Shown: positions 10,012 to 18,795 of the stretch, piece by piece
Position numbering within the stretch: position 1 is the stretch's first letter
How the letters are laid out: each line of letters opens with the position of its first letter
Assembly (NCBI GenBank): GCA_022827885.1
Contig: JAJEIP010000117.1
Coordinates: forward strand, 20,173-84,172
Source: Candidatus Poribacteria bacterium
Lineage (GTDB): Bacteria; Poribacteria; WGA-4E; WGA-3G
Direction: 5' to 3'
DNA length: 64,000 nt
The notes under the pieces: model-generated
Databases searched by the model: none
Seen by the model: the letters and a program-made list of their open reading frames with translations, nothing else
Told to the model about the DNA's origin: nothing
Translations under genes and position numbers: made by a program

Positions 10012-10698
10012 TTAGCGACTTCTCACACCAATCCCTTGGAATGCCTCTGTCGGTAGGTATCTCCCTAACACCCTCTGAACGTCTATGTCCGAGAGTTGTT
10101 GTGGTGTGATTAGAACACATTTGCTCCGTGAGACTTTACGCCAGGATGCCTCAAAATCCGTATAACTCAATCGACGTTTATTAAGGCTCATCGGATTCTG
10201 GAGCGACATTTCGCTCAATTGGTCGTTGTAATCGGACAATATTACGATCTCGGGGGTTCGTCCTTGGAATTGGATCATCACAATAGGGGGCCATCCTTTC
10301 GCAACAAATGCCTTTAGGACATCGAGCGAACAGTTGGAGATGATGGCAAGATTTTGTACCCGACTGCGGGTCGTTGCGTAGAAATCATCGAGGGCACCTC
10401 TGCTCCCAACGCGCGGGGGTTCTTTGAAAGCGTTTCTGACGTAGGGCATTTTTTGTAACTGGATCGTAGCACTTTCAGGTAAACTCGCTTCGCTCGCTCC
10501 GGACGCTTGGCTCGTGTTCCTTTCCGCAGCGGCGAGTGCCGTTTCCGGGACGTGGTATTCCCCTTGCGGTGGCGGACCACAGTTTATTGCCAGCAGCACG
10601 AACACAAGTGCGGCAACGCAAGCGCGCACGGTTGAATATGACGAACCCTTAAGTAACTCTTGACGAAATCCTCTTAAATACGACAGGTAATGTTTCAT
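10012..10698 (-). CDS. Lipoprotein with degenerate C39-like peptidase domain
   Basis: 228 residues. A long N-terminal positively charged segment is followed by a hydrophobic helix and a lipobox-like LAINC (Cys about residue 40), suggesting membrane attachment. Residues about 110-215 resemble a C39-like papain fold: a CSLD segment, GWPPIVMIQFQG, a strand EIVILSDYN where active members have HYVVVxGYD, then SLNKRRLSYTDFEASWR and a late strand. The His of HYV appears replaced by Glu, so proteolysis is doubtful. A good AGGAGG box lies before ATG 10698. It sits just upstream of the GH127 gene. Family assignment is my reading and only moderately sure. Confidence 0.65.
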   Translation of the reverse strand: MKHYLSYLRGFRQELLKGSSYSTVRACVAALVFVLLAINCGPPPQGEYHVPETALAAAERNTSQASGASEASLPESATIQLQKMPYVRNAFKEPPRVGSRGALDDFYATTRSRVQNLAIISNCSLDVLKAFVAKGWPPIVMIQFQGRTPEIVILSDYNDQLSEMSLQNPMSLNKRRLSYTDFEASWRKVSRSKCVLITPQQLSDIDVQRVLGRYLPTEAFQGIGVRSR

Positions 10699-10757
10699 GG
10701 TTCATTCCTCCTGACATGTAGAAACGGCTTGCGTGAGATATGGTTTACGTCTTGTTC

Positions 10758-11777
10758 TTAATCAATCTTAACCGCGACTTCCCGTTTTTCCTTCCACGAT
10801 TCCACAATAGCTTCCGTAATCCGTAACGCTTGCAAACCATCTCTGCCCGTTGGTGCAGGCGACTGATCGGTGAGTAAATCATCGACGAGGGCGGCCACCC
10901 GTAAGGCGAATGTTCCATTAAACGCAAGTTGTTCGTCTCTAAAAATGGAGGGACGGTATTCTTCGACGACCTGATTATCCCGTCTCATCAAAGTCGCTCG
11001 TGTCAAAACATTATCAACGACGATTTCGCCATCGGAACCACAGATTTCGAGTCGCTCGATTGGGTGAATAAAATCGCTATCCCAACTTGCCATCAATGTA
11101 GCGACGGTTTCTGTTTCATAACGGAAAGAAATCGCCATGCTGGTATAACATGCATCTTCGCCTTCCCGCGCTTCGTGTTGCCGCGGTTTCGCCATTTGTA
11201 CACACACGGCGACAATTTCGCCGCCAAACCATCGAAGTAGGTCAATTGCGTGCGTTTCCAGTTCATAAAGCAGGTAATATTCGCCTTTCCACGTTGAGGC
11301 GGGTCCCCCTTGCGATAATTTCATATCCAAGTAGTAAGTCTGCCCGATGGCACCGGCATCGAACCATTTGCGTGCCTGAACATATCCGGGGGCGAATCGG
11401 CGGTTGTAGTCGATGGCAAGGTAGACCCCTTTTTCGTCTGCCTTTGCGACCATCTGCTCTGCTTCATCAATGTAAAGGGACAATGGTTTTTCAGAGATAA
11501 CGTGTTTCCCGGCTTCCAGACATTCCATCACAGGTTCAAAGTGCAGATAATCCGCGGTTACAACGTCTACGAGGTCACACTCTTCATTCGCAAGCATCTC
11601 TTTGATGGAAGGGTACCACTTCTCTATACCGAGTTCTTCAGCACGTGCCTTCGCTTTAGCAGTGTCTATATCGCATACCGCCACCAATTCCGCACCCGGA
11701 TGCTGAATATACCCCAGTTGATGACGATGCCCGATGCCACCGCACCCAACCGCTGCTACTTTCAGTTTCCCTGCCAT
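10758..11777 (-). CDS. Gfo/Idh/MocA-family sugar dehydrogenase
   Basis: NAD(P)-dependent oxidoreductase of 339 residues. It has an N-terminal Rossmann fold (VAAVGCGGIGHRH), the EKPLSLY motif with the catalytic-site Lys, and AIDYNRRFAPG, followed by the alpha/beta C-terminal domain that binds the sugar or inositol. Start ATG 11777 has AAAGGAG eight to ten bases upstream; a longer frame from 11867 has no ribosome site. A run of sugar-acid and glycan genes on both sides (GH127, enolase-superfamily enzymes, other Gfo/Idh members) suggests carbohydrate catabolism, but the substrate cannot be told. Confidence 0.9.
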   Translation of the reverse strand: MAGKLKVAAVGCGGIGHRHQLGYIQHPGAELVAVCDIDTAKAKARAEELGIEKWYPSIKEMLANEECDLVDVVTADYLHFEPVMECLEAGKHVISEKPLSLYIDEAEQMVAKADEKGVYLAIDYNRRFAPGYVQARKWFDAGAIGQTYYLDMKLSQGGPASTWKGEYYLLYELETHAIDLLRWFGGEIVAVCVQMAKPRQHEAREGEDACYTSMAISFRYETETVATLMASWDSDFIHPIERLEICGSDGEIVVDNVLTRATLMRRDNQVVEEYRPSIFRDEQLAFNGTFALRVAALVDDLLTDQSPAPTGRDGLQALRITEAIVESWKEKREVAVKID

Positions 11778-11966
11778 GATTGTATTCTCCTTTACGCGCT
11801 GGGACGCGTCATGAGCATAGTCTGCTCTTACCAAAGTTCTGATGGAGACTGACAACCTTCTACTCAAAACTTTGCTTCTGTATATTGTAGTGGCTTACAA
11901 ATTTCGACCTAAAGATATGATATACAATGCAAAAAAAAATAACAAGGGAAATTTTCCAAGGGTCTA

Positions 11967-11996
11967 TTGCGAAAGGAGTCATTTTTGTGGTATACT
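11967..11996 (+). promoter_or_regulatory. Promoter for the InsA-like gene
   Basis: TTGCGA (11967-11972), 18-base spacer, TATACT (11991-11996). A GAGGGAGGG ribosome site lies just before ATG 12031. Confidence 0.6.
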
Positions 11997-12030
11997 GTTT
12001 CCTATTACATTTTGAGGGAGGGACACCGCG

Positions 12031-12447
12031 ATGAACTGTCCGCGCTGCAAACGGAAAGATGCCGTCAAAAATGGGAAAGCCAGGGAACGCCAACGCTATA
12101 AATGTAAATCTTGTGGATTCCAGTTTACACGGTTTACCGCCCGTGGGAGACCGCCATGGCAGAGAGCCTTAGCGGTGTTTCTATACTGTCGCGGGATTTC
12201 TATCAGCACCATCGCGCGAAAGTTTTCAGTATCGCCGAGTACCGTCTTCAAATGGATTCGGAAGTTTGGCACACCTCTCGGACCTACCCCTGAATCCGAC
12301 GCAGAGGGGGCGGTTCTTCTTGATGAAGTTGAAATAGCGAAGTATCTGAAGACGCAGAGCGAAAACTGCGACTCTGGAAAGATTTTTGTCGTCATACCCG
12401 AAGACGTATCATCTGAGGATGTAATCGTCAGCATAAAACGAGATTGA
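12031..12447 (+). CDS. InsA-like zinc-ribbon / helix-turn-helix DNA-binding protein
   Basis: 138 residues. The N-terminal zinc ribbon (CPRC...CKSC, about residues 3-29) and the helix-turn-helix (GISISTIARKFSVSPSTVFKWI, about residues 51-72) match the DNA-binding half of IS1-type transposases (InsA). The C-terminus (LLDEVEIAKYL onward) is acidic and has no DDE catalytic core. No terminal inverted repeats or downstream insB-like frame are seen, so this looks like a solitary or domesticated regulator, not a complete insertion sequence. It has its own promoter and a strong GGGAGGG site. It could regulate the adjoining vapBC pair, but nothing shows this directly. Confidence 0.75.
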   Translation: MNCPRCKRKDAVKNGKARERQRYKCKSCGFQFTRFTARGRPPWQRALAVFLYCRGISISTIARKFSVSPSTVFKWIRKFGTPLGPTPESDAEGAVLLDEVEIAKYLKTQSENCDSGKIFVVIPEDVSSEDVIVSIKRD

Positions 12448-12540
12448 TTCCCATCCTAAAATATCCAAAACTGAAAGGGTCTTGGCTCTGCTATGATACT
12501 GTCTCACTTAAGACGGAATAGACACAGAATGGAGGAAAAA

Positions 12541-12828
12541 ATGGCTTTAATCATAGAAAAAGGTGAGGTAAACAATGGACACATTATATTATCTAAGCCT
12601 TTATCATTACCTGAAGGGACGGCAATAATCGTCCAGATAGATCTTGTTGGCGCCGAGAAAGTTGTCGACACTGATGAGACTCAAAACACGGAAACCTGTG
12701 AACACGAAGAATTTGCGGATCTCCCTTTCTTTGGAATGTGGGCAGATCGGGCGGATATGCAGGACAGTGTAGCGTGGGTACGGAAACAGAGGGAAAAATG
12801 GGTAGAACGAGTCACACGAACGGAATAA
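12541..12828 (+). CDS. vapB: VapB-type antitoxin
   Basis: 95 residues. The N-terminal half (ALIIEKGEVNNGHIILSKPLSLPEGT) matches the short beta-strand DNA-binding domain of DUF104/AbrB-like antitoxins. The C-terminal tail (FFGMWADRADMQDSVAWVRKQREKW) is the toxin-wrapping segment commonly seen in antitoxins of PIN toxins. Start ATG 12541 follows GGAGG with good spacing; upstream in-frame ATGs at 12493 and 12529 are less well placed. It overlaps the toxin gene by 31 bases, the usual translational coupling. It should neutralise the RNase and repress its own operon. Confidence 0.85.
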   Translation: MALIIEKGEVNNGHIILSKPLSLPEGTAIIVQIDLVGAEKVVDTDETQNTETCEHEEFADLPFFGMWADRADMQDSVAWVRKQREKWVERVTRTE

Positions 12829-13196
12829 TTGATACGGATATTCTTATCGATACTACGAAAGGACGCGAGGATGCAATCGCATTTTTGATAGAGCAACGGG
12901 CAGTGGGCATTCAAATTAGCATCATATCCGCCATGGAATTGGTTATCGGTTCGCGGGACAAAACTGAATTGACTCAGATACAGAAATTTCTTCAGGGTTC
13001 TACCGTTCTACCAGTTACTGCGAACGCTTCACGAATTGCCTATCAACTGATAGAGTCCTTTGCGCTTAGTCACGGCCTCCACATGGCAGATGCTCTTATT
13101 GGAGCCACGGCTCACGAACAGAATGTGCCCCTCTATACCAAGAACACGCGCCACTTTCACATGATTCCAGGGTTAGTGGTTGTGCGACCATATTGA
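12798..13196 (+). CDS. vapC: PIN-domain VapC toxin (ribonuclease)
   Basis: 132 residues, one PIN domain. Acidic active-site residues are visible in GIIDTDILID (first Asp), SAMELVIG (Glu) and GLHMADALIGATA (later Asp), with LYTKNTRHF near the end. PIN toxins cut tRNA or rRNA when released from the antitoxin. Start ATG 12798 lies inside the antitoxin gene and gives the standard N-terminus; an earlier in-frame start at 12738 would lie deeper in vapB. All key residues are present, so the toxin should be active. Confidence 0.88.
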   Translation: MGRTSHTNGIIDTDILIDTTKGREDAIAFLIEQRAVGIQISIISAMELVIGSRDKTELTQIQKFLQGSTVLPVTANASRIAYQLIESFALSHGLHMADALIGATAHEQNVPLYTKNTRHFHMIPGLVVVRPY

Positions 13197-13223
13197 ACCC
13201 TTAAGGCAGGAAGACTTTTCGCT

Positions 13224-14114
13224 ATGCAGAATATATATTTGAGATGGTGGGGATGCGGCGCGTTTGACGTGCGTTTTGGAGATGTGAATATCGCTTTCGA
13301 TCCATACCTGTTTGATCGGAACTTAGCGGATGCCAAACCCATATACGACTACATCTTCATATCCCACGAACACTTTGACCATTGTCACCCCGTAACCTTA
13401 CAGAAATTGTGTCGCGGGGCGCGTTTTAAAAAATTATTCGTCAACCTCGGTTGTATGACCCCTGCACAACCCATCGCTGAGAAATACGGGGATGCTGCAT
13501 TTGCACGGGATCTACCGATTACCAAGCATGTCCCCGCTGATAAGGTCCAGGTTCTCTACCCAAAACATCTCAGCGAAAAACAGGGACTCTCGCGCGCCTT
13601 TCAGGGGTCAGATACGCTCGATCTCGGGGATATTCGCGTCGAAACGATTGAAAGCGGCGAGAACCAAACGCCGAATCTACCGACAAACGGGTATTTGATA
13701 ACACACACAACAAAGGATGTCTCTGTCTTACACACTGGCGATTTGCACGAACCCTATCCAGCGTTGGTGAACCTTCAAGACAGGGTGGATTTCCTTATCC
13801 ATATGAAACTCGGTCTCGGCGAAGGACTTGCGTCTCGACTCATAGAACTTGTGGACTTAATCCAACCGCGTTTCGTGATACCCACGCATTACCGAACCGA
13901 TCGAAAATCCGACCCGATACCCGCCGGGCATTGGCCCCCAAACGTCACCGATGAAATGGCATTTATCGAATCAATTCGTGAAATAGTCGGAGACAGAACG
14001 CGCCTCCTCCCTTTTACCGCAGGCATAGAATACGAGGTAGAAATGCCAAAGAAACAGATTATCTGGAAATGGGATTGGTTCAACACATGGGACGTTCCCC
14101 CTTGGCGGGCATGA
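13224..14114 (+). CDS. MBL-fold metallo-hydrolase (UlaG-like)
   Basis: 296-residue metallo-beta-lactamase-fold protein. HEHFDHCH (about residues 49-56) is the HxHxDH metal site. Further ligands probably come from LHTGDLHEP and PTHYRTD. The opening RWWGCGAFDV followed by VNIAFDPYL is typical of the UlaG/RbsU-type family that acts on sugar-phosphate lactones or other small substrates. No signal peptide. It follows vapC by 27 bases but is probably functionally separate. Substrate unknown. Confidence 0.88.
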   Translation: MQNIYLRWWGCGAFDVRFGDVNIAFDPYLFDRNLADAKPIYDYIFISHEHFDHCHPVTLQKLCRGARFKKLFVNLGCMTPAQPIAEKYGDAAFARDLPITKHVPADKVQVLYPKHLSEKQGLSRAFQGSDTLDLGDIRVETIESGENQTPNLPTNGYLITHTTKDVSVLHTGDLHEPYPALVNLQDRVDFLIHMKLGLGEGLASRLIELVDLIQPRFVIPTHYRTDRKSDPIPAGHWPPNVTDEMAFIESIREIVGDRTRLLPFTAGIEYEVEMPKKQIIWKWDWFNTWDVPPWRA

Positions 14115-14155
14115 AATTCCTTCAATTAATTTTCTGGGAATAAGGAGTTAAACTC

Positions 14156-16207
14156 ATGAAACTGACGCGATTTTCGATTTTGGTGATGTTTTTTATTGCC
14201 ACGGTATCTCTCTCGAACGCCTTTTCCCAAAATTATACGCAGTGGCGTTTACCGGAAGGTGCGAAAGCACGACTTGGTAACGGGGCAATAACGGGAAACG
14301 TCCAGTATTCCCCAGATGGCACGCTGCTCGCCGTCAGCAGTTCCATCGGTGTTTGGCTTTACGATGCGGATACCCATGAAGAAGTTAGCTTACTCACAGG
14401 GCATACGGCTTGGGTCTCCTGTGTTGCGTTCTCTCCAGACGGACAAACGCTTGCCAGCGGAAGTTGGGATAGAACGATTCGGTTGTGGAATCCGGATACA
14501 GGTCAACACAAGGCAACCCTCATGAGAGACAATATGGGCGATGTTACGTCCATTGCATTCTCACCAGATGGGAGCACCTTAGCAAGTGGTGGTGGAAGAT
14601 GGAACAAAACGATTCAATTGTGGGATACAGAGACGGGAAATCATATAGGGACGCTTAGAGGGCATAAGGGAAATGCCACTTCCCTCGTATTTAGTCCTGA
14701 CGGGCAAATGCTTGTCAGCGGCGGTGGCTCGGAAGACAACACGCTTCGATTATGGGATGTAAGAACTGAGGACCCACTCGTGACTTTCGCAGCACATGAA
14801 GGTTGGGTGAAGTCCGTTGCGTTCTCTCCAGATGGAGGAACGCTTGCAACTGCGGGTGTGGATGACACGATTCAATTGTGGAACCCACATACCGGTGAAA
14901 ATAAGGCAACCCTCACAGCGCACACGAGTGGGGTCAATTGGGTGACATTTTCCCAAGATGGACAGACGCTTGCGAGTGCGAGTGATGACAAAACAGTTCG
15001 ATTGTGGGATGCTGTCACTGGCGACCTCAAGGCGACCTTAACCGAACATACACATTGGGTGAAATCCGTTGCCTTTAGTCCGGATGGCAGAACGCTTGTC
15101 AGTTCGGGCGATGATCAGGTGATTCAGTTTTGGGATTATATCACTGAACAACACAAAGCGACCCTCACGGGACATACGCTGGCGGTCAATGCGGTTGCCT
15201 TCAGTCCTGATGGCGAAACACTCGCCGGTGCGAACGATGACAAGTCGATCTATTTGTGGGATGCGCACACAGGGCATCTCCAAAATACCCTTACGGGACA
15301 TGGAGGACGGGTCTTTTCAGTCGTGTTTTCTCCAGATGGTGGAATACTCGCCAGTGGTGGCGGAAGTCCTGACACCACGATTCATTTGTGGGATGCACAC
15401 ACGGGGCAACCCATGGCACCCATCACAGGACATAAGTATGGCATCGAGGCTATTGCCTTCAGTCCTGATGGGCACACGCTTGCCAGTGCGAGTTGGGACA
15501 ACACCGTTCGATTGTGGAGTACTCAGACAGGCGAGAATAGAGCGATACTTGGGGATATGCAGGATGTCTATGCTGTGGCGTACAGTCCTGATGGGCGTAC
15601 GCTTGTGAGTGGCGGTAAAAACACCACAGTTCACTTGTGGGATGTAGGGACCGCGCAACGCCAAGCAACTTTGACAGGGCATACAGAACCTGTTCGAGCT
15701 GTTGCCTTTAGTCCGGATGGTAGCACACTCGTCAGTGCGGGTCGGGATAGAAGTATCCGATTGTGGGATGTACAGACCGAACAACCCAAGGCAACTTTCG
15801 CAGGGAATTTAGGGGCGATCAAATCCCTCGCGTTCTCTGTGGACGGTCGCACACTTGTGAGTGGGAGTTGGAACAGCACAATTCGATTATGGGATGTAGA
15901 CAGTGGACGCCGCTTAGGGGTGCTTACAGGGCACACGAACAGCGTTAACACCCTCGCGTTCTCTGCGGACGGTCGCACGCTTGTCAGCGGGAGCGACGAT
16001 GGCACGGTTTTGCTGTGGGATTTCACCCCATTTCTCTTTCAAATACCGGGGGATGTTAACAGTGATGGTGTCGTGAACGTCCAAGATTTGGTGCTGGTCG
16101 CATCGAACTTCGGGAAAACCGGCGTGAATACCGCGGATGTGAATGGCGATGGTGTCGTGAATATCCAGGATTTAGTACGGGTTTCATTATACTTCGGTCA
16201 AAATTAA
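14156..16207 (+). CDS. Secreted 14-blade WD40 protein with C-terminal dockerin
   Basis: 683 residues. Signal peptide about 1-24 (hydrophobic core, AFS cleavage). Then 14 WD40 units can be counted, each with an AFSPDG-type strand and a final xxLWD, enough for two seven-bladed propellers. The C-terminus (about residues 629-683) is a type I dockerin with two Ca-binding loops (GDVNSDGVVNVQDL and ADVNGDGVVNIQDL). Dockerins bind cohesins to build extracellular assemblies; no cohesin is in the window. WD40 propellers act as protein-interaction platforms, so this may be a surface scaffold. DNA-level similarity of neighbouring blades suggests recent duplication. Ribosome site AAGGAG precedes ATG 14156. 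Confidence 0.92.
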   Translation: MKLTRFSILVMFFIATVSLSNAFSQNYTQWRLPEGAKARLGNGAITGNVQYSPDGTLLAVSSSIGVWLYDADTHEEVSLLTGHTAWVSCVAFSPDGQTLASGSWDRTIRLWNPDTGQHKATLMRDNMGDVTSIAFSPDGSTLASGGGRWNKTIQLWDTETGNHIGTLRGHKGNATSLVFSPDGQMLVSGGGSEDNTLRLWDVRTEDPLVTFAAHEGWVKSVAFSPDGGTLATAGVDDTIQLWNPHTGENKATLTAHTSGVNWVTFSQDGQTLASASDDKTVRLWDAVTGDLKATLTEHTHWVKSVAFSPDGRTLVSSGDDQVIQFWDYITEQHKATLTGHTLAVNAVAFSPDGETLAGANDDKSIYLWDAHTGHLQNTLTGHGGRVFSVVFSPDGGILASGGGSPDTTIHLWDAHTGQPMAPITGHKYGIEAIAFSPDGHTLASASWDNTVRLWSTQTGENRAILGDMQDVYAVAYSPDGRTLVSGGKNTTVHLWDVGTAQRQATLTGHTEPVRAVAFSPDGSTLVSAGRDRSIRLWDVQTEQPKATFAGNLGAIKSLAFSVDGRTLVSGSWNSTIRLWDVDSGRRLGVLTGHTNSVNTLAFSADGRTLVSGSDDGTVLLWDFTPFLFQIPGDVNSDGVVNVQDLVLVASNFGKTGVNTADVNGDGVVNIQDLVRVSLYFGQN

Positions 16208-16223
16208 TTGGAGAGCATATATC

Positions 16224-17237
16224 GTGTCAATAACATCGCGCGTTCGGGTCGCTTTCTATGGATGTGGGAACTTCGCGAACCGAACCCGAATCCCGAACCT
16301 ATTACAGACCCATGCAGTAGATATCGTCGCTGCGTGCGATAGCAACTCACAAGCGGCACAGGAAACCGCCGAACGTTTCAAGATTCCAAGCGTCTATCAA
16401 GACGCTCACGAAATGCTTGACACCGAGCAGATTGACGTGCTATACTCTATCGTGCCGGCGTACGTCCGAACCAACGTTGAGTCGACCGCTGCAGAAAAGG
16501 GGATTCACATTTTCAGTGAAAAGCCGCAGGCACTCACGATGCAGGTGGCACACCGAATCAACACTGCGATTCAGCAAGCAGGTGTGATTAGCACCGTTGG
16601 GTTTCGTGAACGCTATCGTCCGATCTTCCAAGAAGCACGCCGATATCTGAGCGACAAGCACGTCGTGCATGTCCGGTTTCAAAGTTTCGGAGGTTTACCA
16701 CCTTCAGCAGAAGGAGACCCCAAAACATGGTGGGAGGAGATGGACAAATCTGGGGGCAGTGCTCTCGATTGGGGGGTTCACGCAACCGATTATACCCGAT
16801 TCATGACGGGGTTGAACGTTGCGAAATCTCAAGCGTTTTATTGTGAACGTCCGACTTACGCGAATGCGCTGTCTACAAGTTTCAATTACTGTCTTGAGAA
16901 CGGTGCTACGATGACGCTCAACTTTGTCGCAGTGGGTTCGGGTCCCAAAGATGAGCCGAGATTTACTATTTTCTATGAAGGCGGATGCCTCGAAATTCAC
17001 GGATACGATAGGATTGTCGTAAATGGCGAGGTCCTTTACCAAGCCGACGAATTCGATCCGTGGTTGGAACAGGACAAAATCTTTATCCGTGCCGTTCAGT
17101 CTGCGGATTCCAGTCTTCTACAGAGTGATTATTACGATGGGCTTTTCTCTTTAGCCCCTATTTTAGCAGGGTGGGAGTCTTCCCGGCGCGGCGGTGTGTG
17201 TATGGATGTCGCGGCGTTCATGGAGGACGTATATTAA
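16224..17237 (+). CDS. Gfo/Idh/MocA-family oxidoreductase
   Basis: 337 residues with GTG start at 16224 and TTGGAGAG as ribosome site. Rossmann start VAFYGCGNFANRTR, the EKPQALT motif (catalytic-region Lys) and GFRERYRP follow the family pattern. SGGSALDWGVHATDY carries the conserved Asp and His of the C-terminal substrate domain. Predicted to oxidise a sugar or cyclitol with NAD(P). It follows the WD40 gene by 16 bases, but a shared role is not obvious. Confidence 0.9.
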   Translation: MSITSRVRVAFYGCGNFANRTRIPNLLQTHAVDIVAACDSNSQAAQETAERFKIPSVYQDAHEMLDTEQIDVLYSIVPAYVRTNVESTAAEKGIHIFSEKPQALTMQVAHRINTAIQQAGVISTVGFRERYRPIFQEARRYLSDKHVVHVRFQSFGGLPPSAEGDPKTWWEEMDKSGGSALDWGVHATDYTRFMTGLNVAKSQAFYCERPTYANALSTSFNYCLENGATMTLNFVAVGSGPKDEPRFTIFYEGGCLEIHGYDRIVVNGEVLYQADEFDPWLEQDKIFIRAVQSADSSLLQSDYYDGLFSLAPILAGWESSRRGGVCMDVAAFMEDVY

Positions 17238-17381
17238 CGGAGAAATAGAGACAAGAATGGAGAACCGTTTTCCAATTTCTTGGCTCTTTAGAGACGTAAA
17301 AATTCCCAAACCCAGCCACGAATTAACCGAAAACCTACAAGAACAACGGACACAGCAGTCCAGGAGGTCCTAATTAAAAAA

Positions 17382-17600
17382 ATGGATGCCAAATTGAAAA
17401 AAATTCAGATTACACCAATGAAATTCGATAAACAGGGCGAAATACAAAAAGAGGAATTCGCCACACTCACCCTTGAAGTACCGATGGATAGCACAGGGCA
17501 ACGTGCCGCAATTATAGAATTATGCCAACTCCTCGACCAGGAATGGGTTATTGTTAACGTTGAAGGCAAAACAGTCATCGCTGTCAATACTGCCGGATAG
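17382..17600 (+). CDS. Small hypothetical protein
   Basis: 72 residues, mixed alpha/beta composition, no signal peptide, membrane helix or motif I recognise. Translation is supported by CAGGAGG and then a TCCTAATTAAAAAAA spacer before ATG 17382, resembling the leader boxes elsewhere in the window. It lies between a dehydrogenase and an aminotransferase, both on the same strand. Function unknown. Confidence 0.6.
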   Translation: MDAKLKKIQITPMKFDKQGEIQKEEFATLTLEVPMDSTGQRAAIIELCQLLDQEWVIVNVEGKTVIAVNTAG

Positions 17601-17617
17601 GCATTTCGTTCGCAGTT

Positions 17618-17633
17618 GTGCGATTTATTGCAC
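17618..17633. repeat. Short palindromic repeat GTGCGAT...ATTGCAC
   Basis: GTGCGATTTATTGCAC, a 7-bp stem with one G:T pair, just upstream of the aminotransferase start. A close relative (GTGCGATAAATCGCAC) lies at 30262-30277. Confidence 0.6.
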
Positions 17634-17651
17634 GTTCCGAGACCATTATTT

Positions 17652-18791
17652 ATGATTAAGAAATTGCTTTTTACACCCGGTCCCACGCCGATTCCGCCCG
17701 AAGCCCTATTGGCGATGGCGCAACCGATTGATTATCACCGCAGCGATGCCGCTGTAACGCTCATTAAAGACGTCCTTGAAAAACTCAAACACGTTTTTCA
17801 GACCGAGAATGATGTCCTCTTTCTAACATCATCTGGAACCGGTGCTATGGAGGGCGCAGTCGCGAATCTTTTAGCGCGTGAAGACAAAGTCATTGTCATT
17901 CGGAGCGGTAAATTCGGGGAACGCTGGAGCGAGATATGCACCGCTTACGGTATCGAAGTCCTCCCGATTGATGTGACTTGGGGGGCTTCTGTTGAACCCG
18001 AGGCAGTTGAGGCACTCCTAACGGAGCATCCGGATGTAAAAGCGATTTTTGCGACGCTTTGTGAGACATCGACGGGTGCTTTGCACGACATTGAGGCGTT
18101 GGCAGGTCTAACGCGAGTGCGTCCGACACTGCTGGTTGTGGATGCCGTCAGCGCGCTCGCTGCCGACGATTTACAGATGGATAATTGGGGGGTGGATGTT
18201 GTTGTGTCCTGCTCCCAAAAAGGCTTGATGACCCCTCCCGGTCTGGCGTTCGCTGCGCTCAATCAGCGTGCCTGGGATGCCGTTACGTGTTCTGATCTTC
18301 CGAAATACTATTTTGATTTCCGAAAAGCGCACCAAAGCGGTTTGGAGGGATCTGTCCCCTACACACCCGCGGTAACACTGCTGGCGGCACTTCAATGTGC
18401 CTTAAATCGCTTATGTGCAGAGGGTATCCGCAATACCATTGCCCGTCACAACCGATTGGCAGTCGCGACCCGAAGTGCGATTAAAGCACTCGGGTTTTCC
18501 CTTTTTGCAGCGTCTCCTGCGAATACGTTGACCTCTATTCGTTTACCATCGGAAATTGATGGGAAGGCGTTTATCAATCTGATGCGCGATACGTATGGTG
18601 TCACCTATGCGGGCGGTCAGAGTCAGTTGAGCGGGAAAATCGTCCGGATCGCACATCTCGGTTGGATGGATGAGAACGATGTTGTTGTTGCTATCTCTGC
18701 CTTCGAGCGGGGACTCCACGCCATCGGATATGAGGTCCCACTGGGTGCTGGTGTTACTGCTGCACAGGAAGTTTTTCGTAAGGAAAATTAG
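17652..18791 (+). CDS. Class V aminotransferase (serine/alanine-glyoxylate type)
   Basis: 379-residue PLP enzyme. The N-terminus LLFTPGPTPIPPE is typical of the alanine-glyoxylate / serine-pyruvate aminotransferase group (annotated in some genomes as soluble hydrogenase 42-kDa subunit). SSGTGAMEGAV binds the PLP phosphate, VVDAVSALAADDL carries the ring-contacting Asp, and CSQKGLMTPPG contains the Schiff-base Lys. Start ATG 17652 gives the family N-terminus; an earlier frame from 17616 crosses the palindrome. The next gene, four bases downstream, is serine-acetyltransferase-like. The pair may handle serine/glycine metabolism, which is inference. Confidence 0.9.
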   Translation: MIKKLLFTPGPTPIPPEALLAMAQPIDYHRSDAAVTLIKDVLEKLKHVFQTENDVLFLTSSGTGAMEGAVANLLAREDKVIVIRSGKFGERWSEICTAYGIEVLPIDVTWGASVEPEAVEALLTEHPDVKAIFATLCETSTGALHDIEALAGLTRVRPTLLVVDAVSALAADDLQMDNWGVDVVVSCSQKGLMTPPGLAFAALNQRAWDAVTCSDLPKYYFDFRKAHQSGLEGSVPYTPAVTLLAALQCALNRLCAEGIRNTIARHNRLAVATRSAIKALGFSLFAASPANTLTSIRLPSEIDGKAFINLMRDTYGVTYAGGQSQLSGKIVRIAHLGWMDENDVVVAISAFERGLHAIGYEVPLGAGVTAAQEVFRKEN

Positions 18792-18795
18792 AAAT

